Source of the DNA: Actinacidiphila bryophytorum | GTDB taxonomy: Bacteria > Actinomycetota > Actinomycetes > Streptomycetales > Streptomycetaceae | Direction: 5' to 3' | Length of the DNA stretch: 64,000 nt | NCBI RefSeq assembly: GCF_016916835.1 | Contig: NZ_JAFFIX010000002.1 | Coordinates: forward strand, 1 to 64,000 | In this document: one piece after another, positions 8,011-22,602 of the stretch | Layout: every line of letters begins with the position of its first letter | Position numbering within the stretch: position 1 is the stretch's first letter | Translations under genes and position numbers: made by a program | Notes under the pieces: model-generated | The model's input: only the letters and a program-made list of their open reading frames with translations | The model's database searches: none | Told to the model about the DNA's origin: nothing

Positions 8011-10596
8011 TCAGGAATCCCCGTCCGCGAGGCCCGCCTTGCGCCGCCACTCGGCGAGCGCCTCCCGGGTCGTCACGGCCTGCCGGTGTTCCGCGCCCCA
8101 GACGCGCTCACTGTCCGCGAGCACCTGGGCGAGGCTGTCGGCCGCGCCCGCCGGGTCGCCGGCCTCGCCCTGGTACCAGGCCAGGTTGTGCCGGGTGATC
8201 AGTGTGTTGTGGTCGTCGGGGCCGAGCACCCGCGCCTGGTCGGCGGCCACCGCCGCGAGGTCGATGACGGCGCCGACGGTGTCGCCCGCCTCGCCGCGCC
8301 AACGGGCCAGGTTCGCCCGGGCGATGAGGGTGTCGCGGTGGTCGGGGCCGAGGGTGCGGGTCCTGCGCGCGACGACTTCGGCCAGCGCCACGACCGCCCT
8401 GACCGGCTGCTTGCACAGGCCGTGGCAGTCGGCCGCCAGCCACAGCGTGTCCATGGTGCGGGGGTGGTCGTCGCCGAGGATGCGGCGCCGGTCGGCCAGC
8501 AGGGCCAGGTATTCGCGCAGCGCGCCGGCCGCGTCCCCCGCCTCGCGCAGGCGCAGGGCGAGCATCCCGCGGGTGTCCAGGGTCTCGGGGTGCTCGGGGC
8601 CGAGCAGCCGCTCCTCGTCGCCGAGCAGCGCGGTCAGGTCGGCTTCCACGGTGGCGAGTTCACCGCGGGCGGTGGCGGTCGCGGCCACCCAGGAGCGCCA
8701 TTCGAGGGTGGCCAGGTGGTCGGGGCCGAAGACCCGCAGTGCCGCTTCCGCCGCCTGTCTGGCGGCGGCGTCGGCGGCGTCGGTCTCCCCGGCGCGTACG
8801 TGGGCGAGCACCACGGCCTCGCGCGCCCTGAAGGTCTGCCGGTGGTCGGGTCCCGCGGCCCGCTCGACGGCGGCGAGCACGGCGTGCGCCTCGTCCGCGA
8901 ACTCCGCCCGGAAGGCCAGCAGATGTGCCCAGGCGATCTCCCGCCGGGTCTCCAGGGTGCCGAGGTGGTCGGCTCCCAGGATCCGGGTGCGGTCGGCGAG
9001 TACGGCCGCGAGGTCCGCCATGGCCTCGGCGCCGCCGTCGGTCGTCGCCCGGCGGAAGACGGCGAGGTGGTGCCGGGTGGCGAGGGTGTCGAGGCGGTTG
9101 CTGCCGAAGCGCTGCTGCACGTCGAGCACCTGGGTCAGTTCCTCGACGGCGCCGCGCAGGTCCCCGCTCTCGCCGCGCGAGACGGCCGCCTGGGAGCGCG
9201 CGTCGAGGACGTCGGGGTGCTCGGGGCCGAGCACCGCGGCGGCGTGGCGGGCCAGCAGCCGGAAGTAGTCGACGGCTTCGAGGGCCTGGCCCCATTCGGC
9301 GGCGCTGCGGCCGGCGCGGAAGGCGACGGCGGGGACGCCGTCGCGCAGCAGCACGGTGCTCCCGTGTTCCTGCAGCAGGTGCCAGGCGTTGGACCGCAGG
9401 AGGCGGGCGAGGTGCAGGCTGCCCTCGGTCTGCGGCCAGGCGGCGGCCAGTGCGCCGGCGGCGGCGCGTACGAGGTCGCCGAGCGTGTCGTCGGTGAGCG
9501 CGGCCAGGACGGCGGCGCGTACGGGGGCCTCGACCAGCACCGTGGCGGCGGCGGGGAGTTCCTGGATCTCGACCAGGCTCAGGTCGTAGAGCACGCGGAC
9601 CGCGCGGGTGACGTCCTGCGCGGTGACGAGGTCGCCGCCGCGCAGCCGGGTGAGCAGGGCCAGTGCGGGTCCGGTGGCCAGCACGTCGCGCGGGACGCCC
9701 GCCTCCTGGAAGACGGCGGCCAGTTGGAGCACGGGCGAGGCGACGCCCGCCGGGTGGCGGCTGTTGGCGGCGTCGACGGTGAGCCGCAGCGGGGCGTGGG
9801 CGGCGGGGACGCCGGAGCCGCGGTCGTCGAGACGCTGGATGTACGTGGGGACGTCGATGCCCTCGGCGGTGATGTGCCGCACGGCGAGGGCCAGCGAGGC
9901 GGGTACGGCGCCGAGCCGGTCGGCGAGTGCGGTGAGCGCCGCGGGCGGGCGGGCCGCGGCCGGGTGCCGGGCGAGGGCACGTTCGAGGTAGGCGGTGGCC
10001 TCCTGCCGCTGGAAGGGCCGCACTTGGACGATCACGGGGTCGGCTGCCCGGTCGAAGTCGCGGCGGCTGCTGGTGACCAGGACCCGGCCGACGGGGCTGG
10101 CGGGCGGCCACAGCCCTTCGGCGAGCTCCGCGGGTTCTGCGACCCCGTCGAGGACGACGAGCCAGGGCCGCGGCTCCGTACCGCCCGCGGGGAGCAGCCA
10201 GTTGAGGAAGGCCTGGGCGCCTTCCGCCGGGTCGAAGAAGTAGCGGCCGAGGATGTCCTGGGCGGCTTGGGCGTAGGCGGCGGTGACGCTCTCGCGGGTG
10301 GCGTCCGCGACCCACAGCAGCAGCCTTAACTCACCGTTGCGCCAGGCGTTCTCGGCGTATTCGACGGCGAGTTGGGTCTTGCCGGTGCCTGCGGTGCCGG
10401 TGAGGACCAGCGGGCGGCCGGTGTGTGCGGTCAGGCTCTCGGCGAGGTCGCGGGGCTGGAAGTGCGGTGCCTGGACGGGGATGCGGCCGATGCGGTGCGG
10501 CAGCGGTACGGGGGTCAGGGGCGCGGAGGCCTGGAAGTGGTTGAAGGTGGTGGCCCTGCCGACGGCGACGCCGCCGCTGCTGCTCTCGACGTGCAT
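8011..10596 (-). CDS. STAND-type NTPase with C-terminal TPR repeats
   Basis: An 861-residue protein from ATG 10596. A short glycine-rich head (GGVAVGRATTFNHFQ, about 8-22) precedes an NTPase domain with Walker A GTAGTGKT (67-74) and a Walker B-like WLVVLDG. The C-terminal half holds about ten TPR units, each opening with a variant of 'LGPDHPxTLxxR'. This is the NB-ARC-TPR layout of STAND proteins, which oligomerise on signal binding. The frame stays open upstream as far as the end of the preceding gene, so a GTG at 10635 or another start is possible. It follows a small protein with a similar glycine-rich motif, suggesting a two-component unit. Confidence 0.85.
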   Translation of the reverse strand: MHVESSSGGVAVGRATTFNHFQASAPLTPVPLPHRIGRIPVQAPHFQPRDLAESLTAHTGRPLVLTGTAGTGKTQLAVEYAENAWRNGELRLLLWVADATRESVTAAYAQAAQDILGRYFFDPAEGAQAFLNWLLPAGGTEPRPWLVVLDGVAEPAELAEGLWPPASPVGRVLVTSSRRDFDRAADPVIVQVRPFQRQEATAYLERALARHPAAARPPAALTALADRLGAVPASLALAVRHITAEGIDVPTYIQRLDDRGSGVPAAHAPLRLTVDAANSRHPAGVASPVLQLAAVFQEAGVPRDVLATGPALALLTRLRGGDLVTAQDVTRAVRVLYDLSLVEIQELPAAATVLVEAPVRAAVLAALTDDTLGDLVRAAAGALAAAWPQTEGSLHLARLLRSNAWHLLQEHGSTVLLRDGVPAVAFRAGRSAAEWGQALEAVDYFRLLARHAAAVLGPEHPDVLDARSQAAVSRGESGDLRGAVEELTQVLDVQQRFGSNRLDTLATRHHLAVFRRATTDGGAEAMADLAAVLADRTRILGADHLGTLETRREIAWAHLLAFRAEFADEAHAVLAAVERAAGPDHRQTFRAREAVVLAHVRAGETDAADAAARQAAEAALRVFGPDHLATLEWRSWVAATATARGELATVEADLTALLGDEERLLGPEHPETLDTRGMLALRLREAGDAAGALREYLALLADRRRILGDDHPRTMDTLWLAADCHGLCKQPVRAVVALAEVVARRTRTLGPDHRDTLIARANLARWRGEAGDTVGAVIDLAAVAADQARVLGPDDHNTLITRHNLAWYQGEAGDPAGAADSLAQVLADSERVWGAEHRQAVTTREALAEWRRKAGLADGDS

Positions 10597-10760
10597 CTGC
10601 CCGCCGATCAGCGGTGCGGCGGCGGCCAGGGGCACGGCGGGTACGGCCTGGCCGCGTGCCTGCGGTGCGCCGGGTGCGGCCTGTGCGGCCGGTTCCGCGG
10701 CTTCGGCACGTGCGGCCCGCGCGACCGTCGGCGCGGCTGGGCGGTGGGGCGCCGGATCGC

Positions 10761-11279
10761 TCAGCCCTGGGGAGCGTCCGGCGGCGTAGGGCGTTCCTGT
10801 CCGTCGTCGGCGCGTACGGCGTCGGTCCTGCCGAGGTGCACGTCGCGTACGACGGCCGCGGCGACGGACCCGGAACCCTGCGCCGTGATCGACAGGTTGC
10901 CGCCGACGGCGACGCCGCCGTGGTCGGCGCCGACCGGTGCCTGCGCGGCGGGGAGCCGGTCGAGCAGGGCGCGCAACTGCGCCGCGGCGGTGTTCCTTTC
11001 CAGCGGGTCGTCGAGGTCGTCGAGCAGGTCCTGGATGCGGGTCTGCCAGATGGCCCGGTAGGCGGCGCGTACGGACTCGGCCTGTGCGGGTCCGACCGCG
11101 GCCAGCTCCGCGCCGGTCTGGTCGAGCCGTTCCAGCACGGCGGTCTGGCGGCGTTCGCTGCCGCGCCCGAACCAGCGGGCGAGGCTGTCGCGCAGGCCGG
11201 CCCACGCGTCCGTACCGGCTGCCGTGGCGACAGCCGCTCCCCCCGAGGCCGCGAGTGCGGCGAGTGCTTCGTCCAGCAT
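10761..11279 (-). CDS. Small helical protein partnered with the STAND NTPase
   Basis: A 172-residue protein of unknown function. Residues 1-110 are Ala/Leu/Arg/Asp-rich and predicted helical, with short Gly/Trp segments. Residues about 115-140 carry the pattern GGVAVGGNLSITAQGSGSVAA, which resembles the head of the neighbouring NTPase (GGVAVGR). Such glycine-rich turns commonly link an adaptor or effector domain to STAND NTPases in predicted bacterial conflict systems. The position directly upstream on the same strand supports a joint function. An in-frame GTG six bases upstream is an alternative start. Confidence 0.7.
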   Translation of the reverse strand: MLDEALAALAASGGAAVATAAGTDAWAGLRDSLARWFGRGSERRQTAVLERLDQTGAELAAVGPAQAESVRAAYRAIWQTRIQDLLDDLDDPLERNTAAAQLRALLDRLPAAQAPVGADHGGVAVGGNLSITAQGSGSVAAAVVRDVHLGRTDAVRADDGQERPTPPDAPQG

Positions 11280-11452
11280 GGACACCCCTGTACGCAAAGG
11301 CCGTTGGGAAGACGGTATCCCGTGCCGCGGGGTGCTGTCCCGGGCACGCGCAGAAGCGCGCCCCGCCCCGCCGGTGAGGGGTCCGGCAGAGCAGGGCGCG
11401 GGGGAAGGCCCCCGGGAGGGGCGGGGTTCGTGAGCGCCCCGGGGGCGGGGTC

Positions 11453-16874
<5,422 letters not shown>

Positions 16875-16907
16875 GGGGGGATTCCTGTCTGCCGTGGGGA
16901 GTGGGGA

Positions 16908-16921
16908 CGACAACGTTGTCG
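16908..16921. promoter_or_regulatory. LacI-type operator upstream of GH76
   Basis: CGACAACGTTGTCG is a perfect 14-bp palindrome with a central CG, the hallmark of LacI-family operators. It sits 34 bp upstream of the GH76 start. The cognate regulator is not identifiable here. Confidence 0.65.
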
Positions 16922-17016
16922 AGCCGTGAAGGACCCTGAAAGCAACAGATCTCGCCAGGAAGACAACTCCCGCTGCCCCGCCCTGTCAATGCGTACGGCA
17001 ACAGGTCGGATGACCT

Positions 17017-17041
17017 CCGTGATCGCCCATGGCGATCACGG
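17017..17041. promoter_or_regulatory. 25-bp palindrome with 11-bp perfect arms
   Basis: CCGTGATCGCC (17017-17027) and GGCGATCACGG (17031-17041) flank a CAT centre in the divergent region between GH76 and the orphan binding protein. It may be a protein-binding site or a transcript hairpin; nothing here decides. Confidence 0.5.
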
Positions 17042-17311
17042 GTCACACCCGTCCCATCCGACGTGGGCATATGAGGCCGGCAGCGGCGCCGACGGGCCGT
17101 CACCCCGCCTCGGTACCGCGGGTGACGGTCTGATCGAGATCGGACAACCCGGGTGGCGACATGCGCGAATTTGTGCGAAGTCGATGATTCGATGGCGCCG
17201 GCGATTCTTTCGGACGCCCGTGCGACTGCACGGCGGGCCGTGCGCGGCGATTCCGGCCCACCCTGGGGGGCTTCTCGGCCCCGCGAGGCCCAGAACGTTA
17301 CCCGGAGGACG

Positions 17312-17328
17312 GTTGACGAAACGTCAAC
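17312..17328. promoter_or_regulatory. 17-bp palindrome upstream of the binding-protein gene
   Basis: GTTGACGAAACGTCAAC has perfect 7-bp arms around AAA, about 85 bp upstream of the lipoprotein start. It is flanked by ACGTTAC/GTAAC-like sequences that extend the symmetry loosely. A regulator site is likely but its protein is unknown. Confidence 0.5.
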
Positions 17329-17365
17329 GTAACCCTACGTTCCTTCAAGCATAAAACGAAAATTC

Positions 17366-17378
17366 CGAAACTTTCGGC
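17366..17378. promoter_or_regulatory. CGAAA-C-TTTCG box (xylan-regulon type)
   Basis: CCGAAACTTTCGG is a perfect palindrome around a central C, about 35 bp upstream of the lipoprotein start. The same core occurs at 44183-44193 and 44348-44358, on either side of the divergent permease/LacI promoters. CGAAA-N-TTTCG boxes have been described for Streptomyces xylanase promoters, to my recollection. Confidence 0.7.
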
Positions 17379-17413
17379 AGAGCAGAGCCGCACTCCGGCT
17401 CCCGGAGGATCGT

Positions 17414-18721
17414 GTGCCAACGATGAATCGCTTCGCGTCCCTGCGCACCGCGGCGACCGTGGCCGCGGTGACGGCCCTCGCACTGACGGCGTCGGCCTGC
17501 GGCAGCGGCGGTCCCGGGTCCGGCGGGTCCGGCAAGGTGACGGTGTGGTCGCTGCAGAACGACACCCTCAACCCGGTGCAGAAGCAGTCGATCGACTCCT
17601 ACAACTCCGTACACGGCGGGTCGGTGACCCTCAAGACCTTCATCAACGACCCGTACAAGAAGAAGCTGCAGACCGGGCTCGGCGGTGACGACGCCCCCGA
17701 CGTCTTCCTCAACTGGGGCGGCGGCAACCTCGCCGAGTACGTCAAGGCCGGCACCGTCACCGACCTCAGCAAGCGGCTGGACTCCGACTTCAAGGCCGAG
17801 TTCCTGCCCAGCGTGCTGGCCGGCGGCACCGTCGACGGCAAGGTCTACGGCGTCCCGATGGAGGGCGTGCAGCCCGTCGCGTTCTTCTACAACAAGGACG
17901 TCTTCAACCGGGCCGGCATCAAGGAACCGCCCGCCACCTGGCAGCAGTTGCTCACCGACATCGACAAGATGAAGGCCAAGCACATCATCCCGATCGCGCT
18001 CGCCGGGTCGCAGTCGTGGACCGAACTGATGTGGCTCGAATACCTGCTGGACCGGGTCGGCGGCCCGAAGGTCTTCGCAGCGATCGAGGAGGGCAGGCCC
18101 GGGGCGTGGGCCGACCCGGCCGTCGAGACGGCACTCGGCATGATCCGCGACCTGGTCGACCGGGGCGCCTTCGGCACCAAGTACAGCACCGTGGGCCAGG
18201 ATTCGGGCGGCGCCTACGCCCTGCTGGCCGGCGGCAAGGCGGGCATGGAGCTGATGGGCTCGTGGGCCTACGCCGACCTGCTCACCTCGGCGCCCGACTT
18301 CGTCAAGGCGGGCAAGCTCGGCTGGGCGCCCTTCCCGACCGTCCCCAAGGGCAAGGGCGACCCGAAGAACGTGGTCGGCAACCCCTGCAACTACTTCTCG
18401 GTGACCGAGAAGTCGGGCAACAAGTCCGGTGCGGTCGACTTCATCGAGAACACCGTCGACCAGCCCTCCTACATCGCCGACCTGCTGTCCATCGGCCACG
18501 TGCCGGCCATCGCCGGCATCAAGGGCCAGCTGATGGGCGGCATCAACCCCGACTACACCGGCTTCATCTACGGCATGGTCGCCGACGCACCGACCTTCAC
18601 CCAGTCCTGGGACCAGGCGCTGCCGCCGGACACCGCCGCGACGATGCTCACCGACCTGCAGAAGGTCTTCAACAAGCGCATGACGCCGAAGCAGTTCGTC
18701 CAGGCCATGGACGCCGCCTAG
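17414..18721 (+). CDS. Orphan sugar ABC-transporter substrate-binding lipoprotein
   Basis: A 435-residue extracytoplasmic solute-binding protein of the MalE/family 1 type (KVTVWSLQND near the mature start). It has a lipoprotein signal with Cys29 in LTASAC. GTG 17414 has GGAGG five bases upstream; ATG 17423 is the alternative. No permease or ATPase gene adjoins it, so it must share transport components encoded elsewhere. A CGAAA-C-TTTCG box 35 bp upstream links it to the hemicellulose locus at 34-46 kb, which suggests a xylo-oligosaccharide-like ligand. That link is inference. Confidence 0.88.
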   Translation: MPTMNRFASLRTAATVAAVTALALTASACGSGGPGSGGSGKVTVWSLQNDTLNPVQKQSIDSYNSVHGGSVTLKTFINDPYKKKLQTGLGGDDAPDVFLNWGGGNLAEYVKAGTVTDLSKRLDSDFKAEFLPSVLAGGTVDGKVYGVPMEGVQPVAFFYNKDVFNRAGIKEPPATWQQLLTDIDKMKAKHIIPIALAGSQSWTELMWLEYLLDRVGGPKVFAAIEEGRPGAWADPAVETALGMIRDLVDRGAFGTKYSTVGQDSGGAYALLAGGKAGMELMGSWAYADLLTSAPDFVKAGKLGWAPFPTVPKGKGDPKNVVGNPCNYFSVTEKSGNKSGAVDFIENTVDQPSYIADLLSIGHVPAIAGIKGQLMGGINPDYTGFIYGMVADAPTFTQSWDQALPPDTAATMLTDLQKVFNKRMTPKQFVQAMDAA

Positions 18722-18848
18722 CCTCCGCCCCCTGGTCCGGCCGCGCCGCTGTGCGGGCGGATGAAGCCCGGTCGGATTCCGTGGATACGGGACCGGTCCC
18801 CGCCGGATCGGTTTACGATCCCCATCCCAGCGACAGCGGAGAGTTGTG

Positions 18849-20894
18849 ATGACGGACGCCAGGGTCAGGCTGCACGGCCGTGAGCGGGTGGTCGAGTACA
18901 CCAGGGCGGCGCTGGTGCGCCGCGGGGTGCCCGACCGGCCGCTGCCGGTCGTGCTGCTCGCGGGACCCCGCGGGTCCGGCGGCTCGGTGCTGCTCGACAC
19001 CATGTGGGCGCAGTTCGCCGCGGACTGCCTGAGCGTGCGGCTCGACCTTCGCGCGGCGCAGGGCGTCGAGGACATCGTGCTGGCTGCGGTGCGCGGGCTC
19101 GGCCGGCGCATCCCCGGCATCAGGGCCGTCGACTTCCCGCGCACCGCGATGCTGCTCAAGGCGCTGAGCTTCGTGGACTCCGGCGGCGGGCGCACCGCCT
19201 TCGAGGCCTACCTGCGGGCCAACCCGCAGGACGCGCAGGTGCAGTCGGCGCTGACCGACTGGGGCAACCGGGCCGCGGTGCTGCTCAGCCCCGAGCAGCG
19301 CGGGCTGCTGGACGCGCTGACCGGGCTGCTGGGCGCGCTGCACTCGGCGGTGGGCCGGCACCGCAACGACAAGGCGCTGCGCTGGCTGGCGGAACGCGGC
19401 GACGGCGGGCGGGAGTACGACTCGCTGTGGGAGCTGTACCGGCAGCACCACGGCCAGGACGCCCCGACCGGCACCCCGCGGGTCGTGGCCCGCACGTTAT
19501 GCGCGGCGCTGCTCGCCGACTTACGGGCCGACTTCAACGACTCCTGGCCGCGCATGCAGCGCCCCCGCAACTGCCTGCTGCTGCTGGACAACGCCGGCGG
19601 CAGGACCGCCGACCTCTTCCTCGAACTCCTGGCCGAATGCCGCCGGGAGGCCGCGGCGGCGGGGCAGCGCCCGGATCCGGCCGTCGTGGTGGCCGTACAG
19701 CGCGGCCGGGTGCGCCCCGAGGCCGACCGGCTGCTGGAACCGACCGACGAGCGCCTGGAGTTCGGGGTGCGCCACCCCTTCGCGCCGGGCGGCGACGGGC
19801 ACCCGGTGTGGTGGTACCCGGTGGCGCTCGCCGACCTCAACGGCGAGCAGGTGCTGGCCCTGTGCACCAGCAGCGTGCTCGGCCGGCACAACCGCGACGC
19901 CGACTTCCTCTACGAACTCACCGGCGGCCACCCGGAGTCCACAGACCGGCTGGCCGTCCTGCTGGCCCGCTACGGCCGCACTCCCCCGCGCGACCCGCGC
20001 CGCCCGCCCGCGGAGTTGCCCGAGCCCTTCGACCCGCGGCAGCTGCTGGGCAGCCGGCTCGCCGAGGAACAGGCCCTGCCCGAACACTGGCCGGCCCCGG
20101 CCCGGGGCGACAGCACCGTCGAGGACTACCTGCTGCGCCGGGCGCTGGCCGACCACCTGACCGCAGGCGCCGACGGCCGGCTCGCGCCCGAGGACAACCC
20201 GGTGCTCAACGCGATGGCGGCGCTGGCCGCCACCCCCGGCCTGCGCCGCGGCGCCTGCAACGCGGCACTGCACTACCTGGGGTGGAGCGGGGTCGACGCG
20301 GACTCCGCGCAGCTGCGGCTGACCGCCTCGATGTGGCTGGAGGAGACCCCGGAGGGCGAGGCGCTGCGGCTGCACCCGCTGGTCGCGCTGCTGCTGCGCC
20401 GCTGGCTGGCGCGTACCCCCGAGACATGGCGCGCGGTGCACACCGGTTACGCGACGCACTACTCAAGCCGCACCGACGCGCCGCTGCGCCACCACCACAC
20501 CCTGGCGCAGGTCGAGTTGGGCCGCCGCGAGCCGCTGACCACGGTGGTCGGGCACCTGGACGAGGAGTACGAGCGCAGCGCCGACTCCGCCGCCTGGCTG
20601 CGGGTCCTGGACCAGGTCACCGCTGCGCCCAACCGGCTGAGCACCGCGCTCGACCCGCGGACCTTCGTGACCTCGCTGGCGGGCGCTGCCGAGGCCCGCA
20701 ACCGGCGCCGGGCCATCACCCGCCTGACGGTGGCCCGCTGGCTGCACGCCGACCGCACCTTCGACCCGGCGCACCAACTCGCCCACACCATCGCCACCGA
20801 GTACGAACACCTGGCGGAGATCACCGAGGACAACGAGGTCTTGTATCGCGAGGCGGGAAGATTCCGCCGAGTCGAGAACAACTGGAAGGACTGA
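18849..20894 (+). CDS. P-loop-like NTPase with degenerate Walker A
   Basis: A 681-residue cytoplasmic protein. Near the N-terminus LLAGPRGSGGSVLL (about 37-50) looks like a Walker A loop in which the invariant lysine is replaced by glycine. A Walker B-like CLLLLDNAGG follows near residue 240. The remainder is Leu/Arg-rich and helical with no recognised motif. ATG 18849 was preferred over GTG 18846 because GGAG lies 7 bases upstream. The next gene encodes a membrane-anchored periplasmic-binding-like protein, so the pair may form a sensing unit. Loss of the lysine makes strong ATP hydrolysis doubtful. Confidence 0.7.
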   Translation: MTDARVRLHGRERVVEYTRAALVRRGVPDRPLPVVLLAGPRGSGGSVLLDTMWAQFAADCLSVRLDLRAAQGVEDIVLAAVRGLGRRIPGIRAVDFPRTAMLLKALSFVDSGGGRTAFEAYLRANPQDAQVQSALTDWGNRAAVLLSPEQRGLLDALTGLLGALHSAVGRHRNDKALRWLAERGDGGREYDSLWELYRQHHGQDAPTGTPRVVARTLCAALLADLRADFNDSWPRMQRPRNCLLLLDNAGGRTADLFLELLAECRREAAAAGQRPDPAVVVAVQRGRVRPEADRLLEPTDERLEFGVRHPFAPGGDGHPVWWYPVALADLNGEQVLALCTSSVLGRHNRDADFLYELTGGHPESTDRLAVLLARYGRTPPRDPRRPPAELPEPFDPRQLLGSRLAEEQALPEHWPAPARGDSTVEDYLLRRALADHLTAGADGRLAPEDNPVLNAMAALAATPGLRRGACNAALHYLGWSGVDADSAQLRLTASMWLEETPEGEALRLHPLVALLLRRWLARTPETWRAVHTGYATHYSSRTDAPLRHHHTLAQVELGRREPLTTVVGHLDEEYERSADSAAWLRVLDQVTAAPNRLSTALDPRTFVTSLAGAAEARNRRRAITRLTVARWLHADRTFDPAHQLAHTIATEYEHLAEITEDNEVLYREAGRFRRVENNWKD

Positions 20895-20986
20895 CGAGCG
20901 AGCTGCCGCAGTGGCCGGCCGAGGCACGAGGCCGTCCGCGGAGGCAGCGAGGAGGAAGTCCGCCCGACACGAGAGATAGGACTGAC

Positions 20987-22552
20987 GTGTTCGCCACCGT
21001 ACGCGCGTATGTGGGGCACTTACCGGTCGGCGCACGCCGGCTGCTCGCCGTCGTCTGCGTGCTGGCGCTCGCCGCGGTCGGCTACGGCGTGTACGTCCCC
21101 GTCGACCATCTGCTGAACAAGCCCTGCATGCGCAAGGGCGCCACGGCCGTCGTGCACCACGGCTCGAACGGCGAGTGCGTGGGGATCACCGACGGCTCCT
21201 ACGTCTTCCACCCCACCCTGCGGGACGCCGAGGAGGCGATCCGCAAGGAGAACCGGGACGTCCTCGACCACCACGCCACCAACTACGTCAGCGTGGTGCT
21301 GATGCTGCCGATATCCGCCGACAAGGGCAGCATCCTGTCGATGCCGAACGCCCTGGAGCAGTTGCAGGGCGCCTTCACCGCGCAGCACTACGCCAACCGC
21401 AACAACGTCGAGGGCATCACGCCGTACGTCCAGCTGCTCATCGGCAGCGACGGCTACCAGGCCAACGCCTGGCAGTCCGCGGTCTCCACCATCGTCGGCG
21501 ACCACAGCCGGCACATCGCCGCGGTCACCGGCTTCGGGCTGAGCCTGGCCGGCACCGAGAGCGCCATCAAGGAGCTGACCGCACACAGCATCCCGGCCTT
21601 CGGCGCGACCCTCACCTCCGACAACTACGACAACATCAAGGGCTTCGTGCGCGCCTCGCCCAGCAACGTCGACAACATGGCCGCCGCACTGTCCTACGTC
21701 GAGTCCGACTACAAGCGGGCGGTGCTCGTCGAGGACGGGAACGCCGACGACTCCTACGACGTCACGCTGGTCAGCGGCTTCCGCAAGTTCTCCGCCATAC
21801 CGGGCCACCGGATCGTCGGCGTGGAACCGTACGACACCTCGGAGCGCGACCGCGACGGGCAGTCGGCGGAGGAGCGCAGGCGGCACCAGACCGAAGTGGC
21901 CACCCGGATCAGCCAGATGACCACCAACATCTGCGCCGCGCAGCCCGCCGTGGTGCTCTTCGCCGGGCGCGGGCAGGACCTCGGGGTGCTGGTGCACGCC
22001 TTCTCCAACACCTGCCTGGACAAGCAGATCCGCATCGTCAGCGGCGACGACGTCACCAACCTGCCGGACAGCGAGCAGCTGCGGCAGGACCTGCGCGGGC
22101 ACGTCACCGTCGACTACGCGGGCGTCGCCCACCCCGGCGAGTGGTCGGACTCCGCGGGGCACGACCAGGCCCACGCGGCCGCGGCGGCCGAGGGCGCCCA
22201 GGGCTTCCGGATTTTCGACACGGCCTTCCACCAGCTCTTCCCGCGCGGCTACCTCGGCGACGGCAACGCGATGATGGCCTACGACGCCACGCTCACCGCC
22301 ACCGCGGCGATCCGGCTCACCGAGCAGCAGCAGCCGCAACCCGACGCGGTGGTCAACGAGTTGGGCGCGCTGCAGGGCGCGCACAAGGTGCTGGGGGCCA
22401 GCGGCCCGATCCAGTTCACCGCCAACTACCAGACCAGCCGCACCGGCAGCAATCCCGTCGCCAAGCCCATACCGATCATCCGCCTCACTCCGCAGGGCAA
22501 CCCCCGTGTGCTGACGGTGAAGTGGCCGGACGAGGCTCCGCCGGTGGGCTGA
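20987..22552 (+). CDS. Membrane-anchored type I periplasmic-binding-like protein
   Basis: A 521-residue protein with one membrane segment at about 19-37 (LLAVVCVLALAAVGYGVYV) and an extracytoplasmic domain of the Leu/Ile/Val-binding type: paired Rossmann-like lobes, with the segments AAVTGFGLSLAG, IPAFGATLTSDNYDNIKGFVR and AVLVEDGNADDSYD typical of that fold. GTG 20987 begins just before the membrane segment. There is no permease nearby. With the preceding P-loop-like protein it forms an apparent two-gene unit (92-bp gap), which fits ligand sensing better than transport. Confidence 0.75.
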   Translation: MFATVRAYVGHLPVGARRLLAVVCVLALAAVGYGVYVPVDHLLNKPCMRKGATAVVHHGSNGECVGITDGSYVFHPTLRDAEEAIRKENRDVLDHHATNYVSVVLMLPISADKGSILSMPNALEQLQGAFTAQHYANRNNVEGITPYVQLLIGSDGYQANAWQSAVSTIVGDHSRHIAAVTGFGLSLAGTESAIKELTAHSIPAFGATLTSDNYDNIKGFVRASPSNVDNMAAALSYVESDYKRAVLVEDGNADDSYDVTLVSGFRKFSAIPGHRIVGVEPYDTSERDRDGQSAEERRRHQTEVATRISQMTTNICAAQPAVVLFAGRGQDLGVLVHAFSNTCLDKQIRIVSGDDVTNLPDSEQLRQDLRGHVTVDYAGVAHPGEWSDSAGHDQAHAAAAAEGAQGFRIFDTAFHQLFPRGYLGDGNAMMAYDATLTATAAIRLTEQQQPQPDAVVNELGALQGAHKVLGASGPIQFTANYQTSRTGSNPVAKPIPIIRLTPQGNPRVLTVKWPDEAPPVG

Positions 22553-22602
22553 CCGGTAGGGTACGGACGAGAGTTCGGCCCGCGGCCTGAGGGGGAGCGA
22601 GG

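Noticed and set aside
8086-10329. Long plus-strand open frame opposite the STAND NTPase
   Set aside because: Its translation is a Gly/Val/Arg-rich antisense of the TPR repeats; the minus-strand reading has real domains, so this is a GC-bias shadow.
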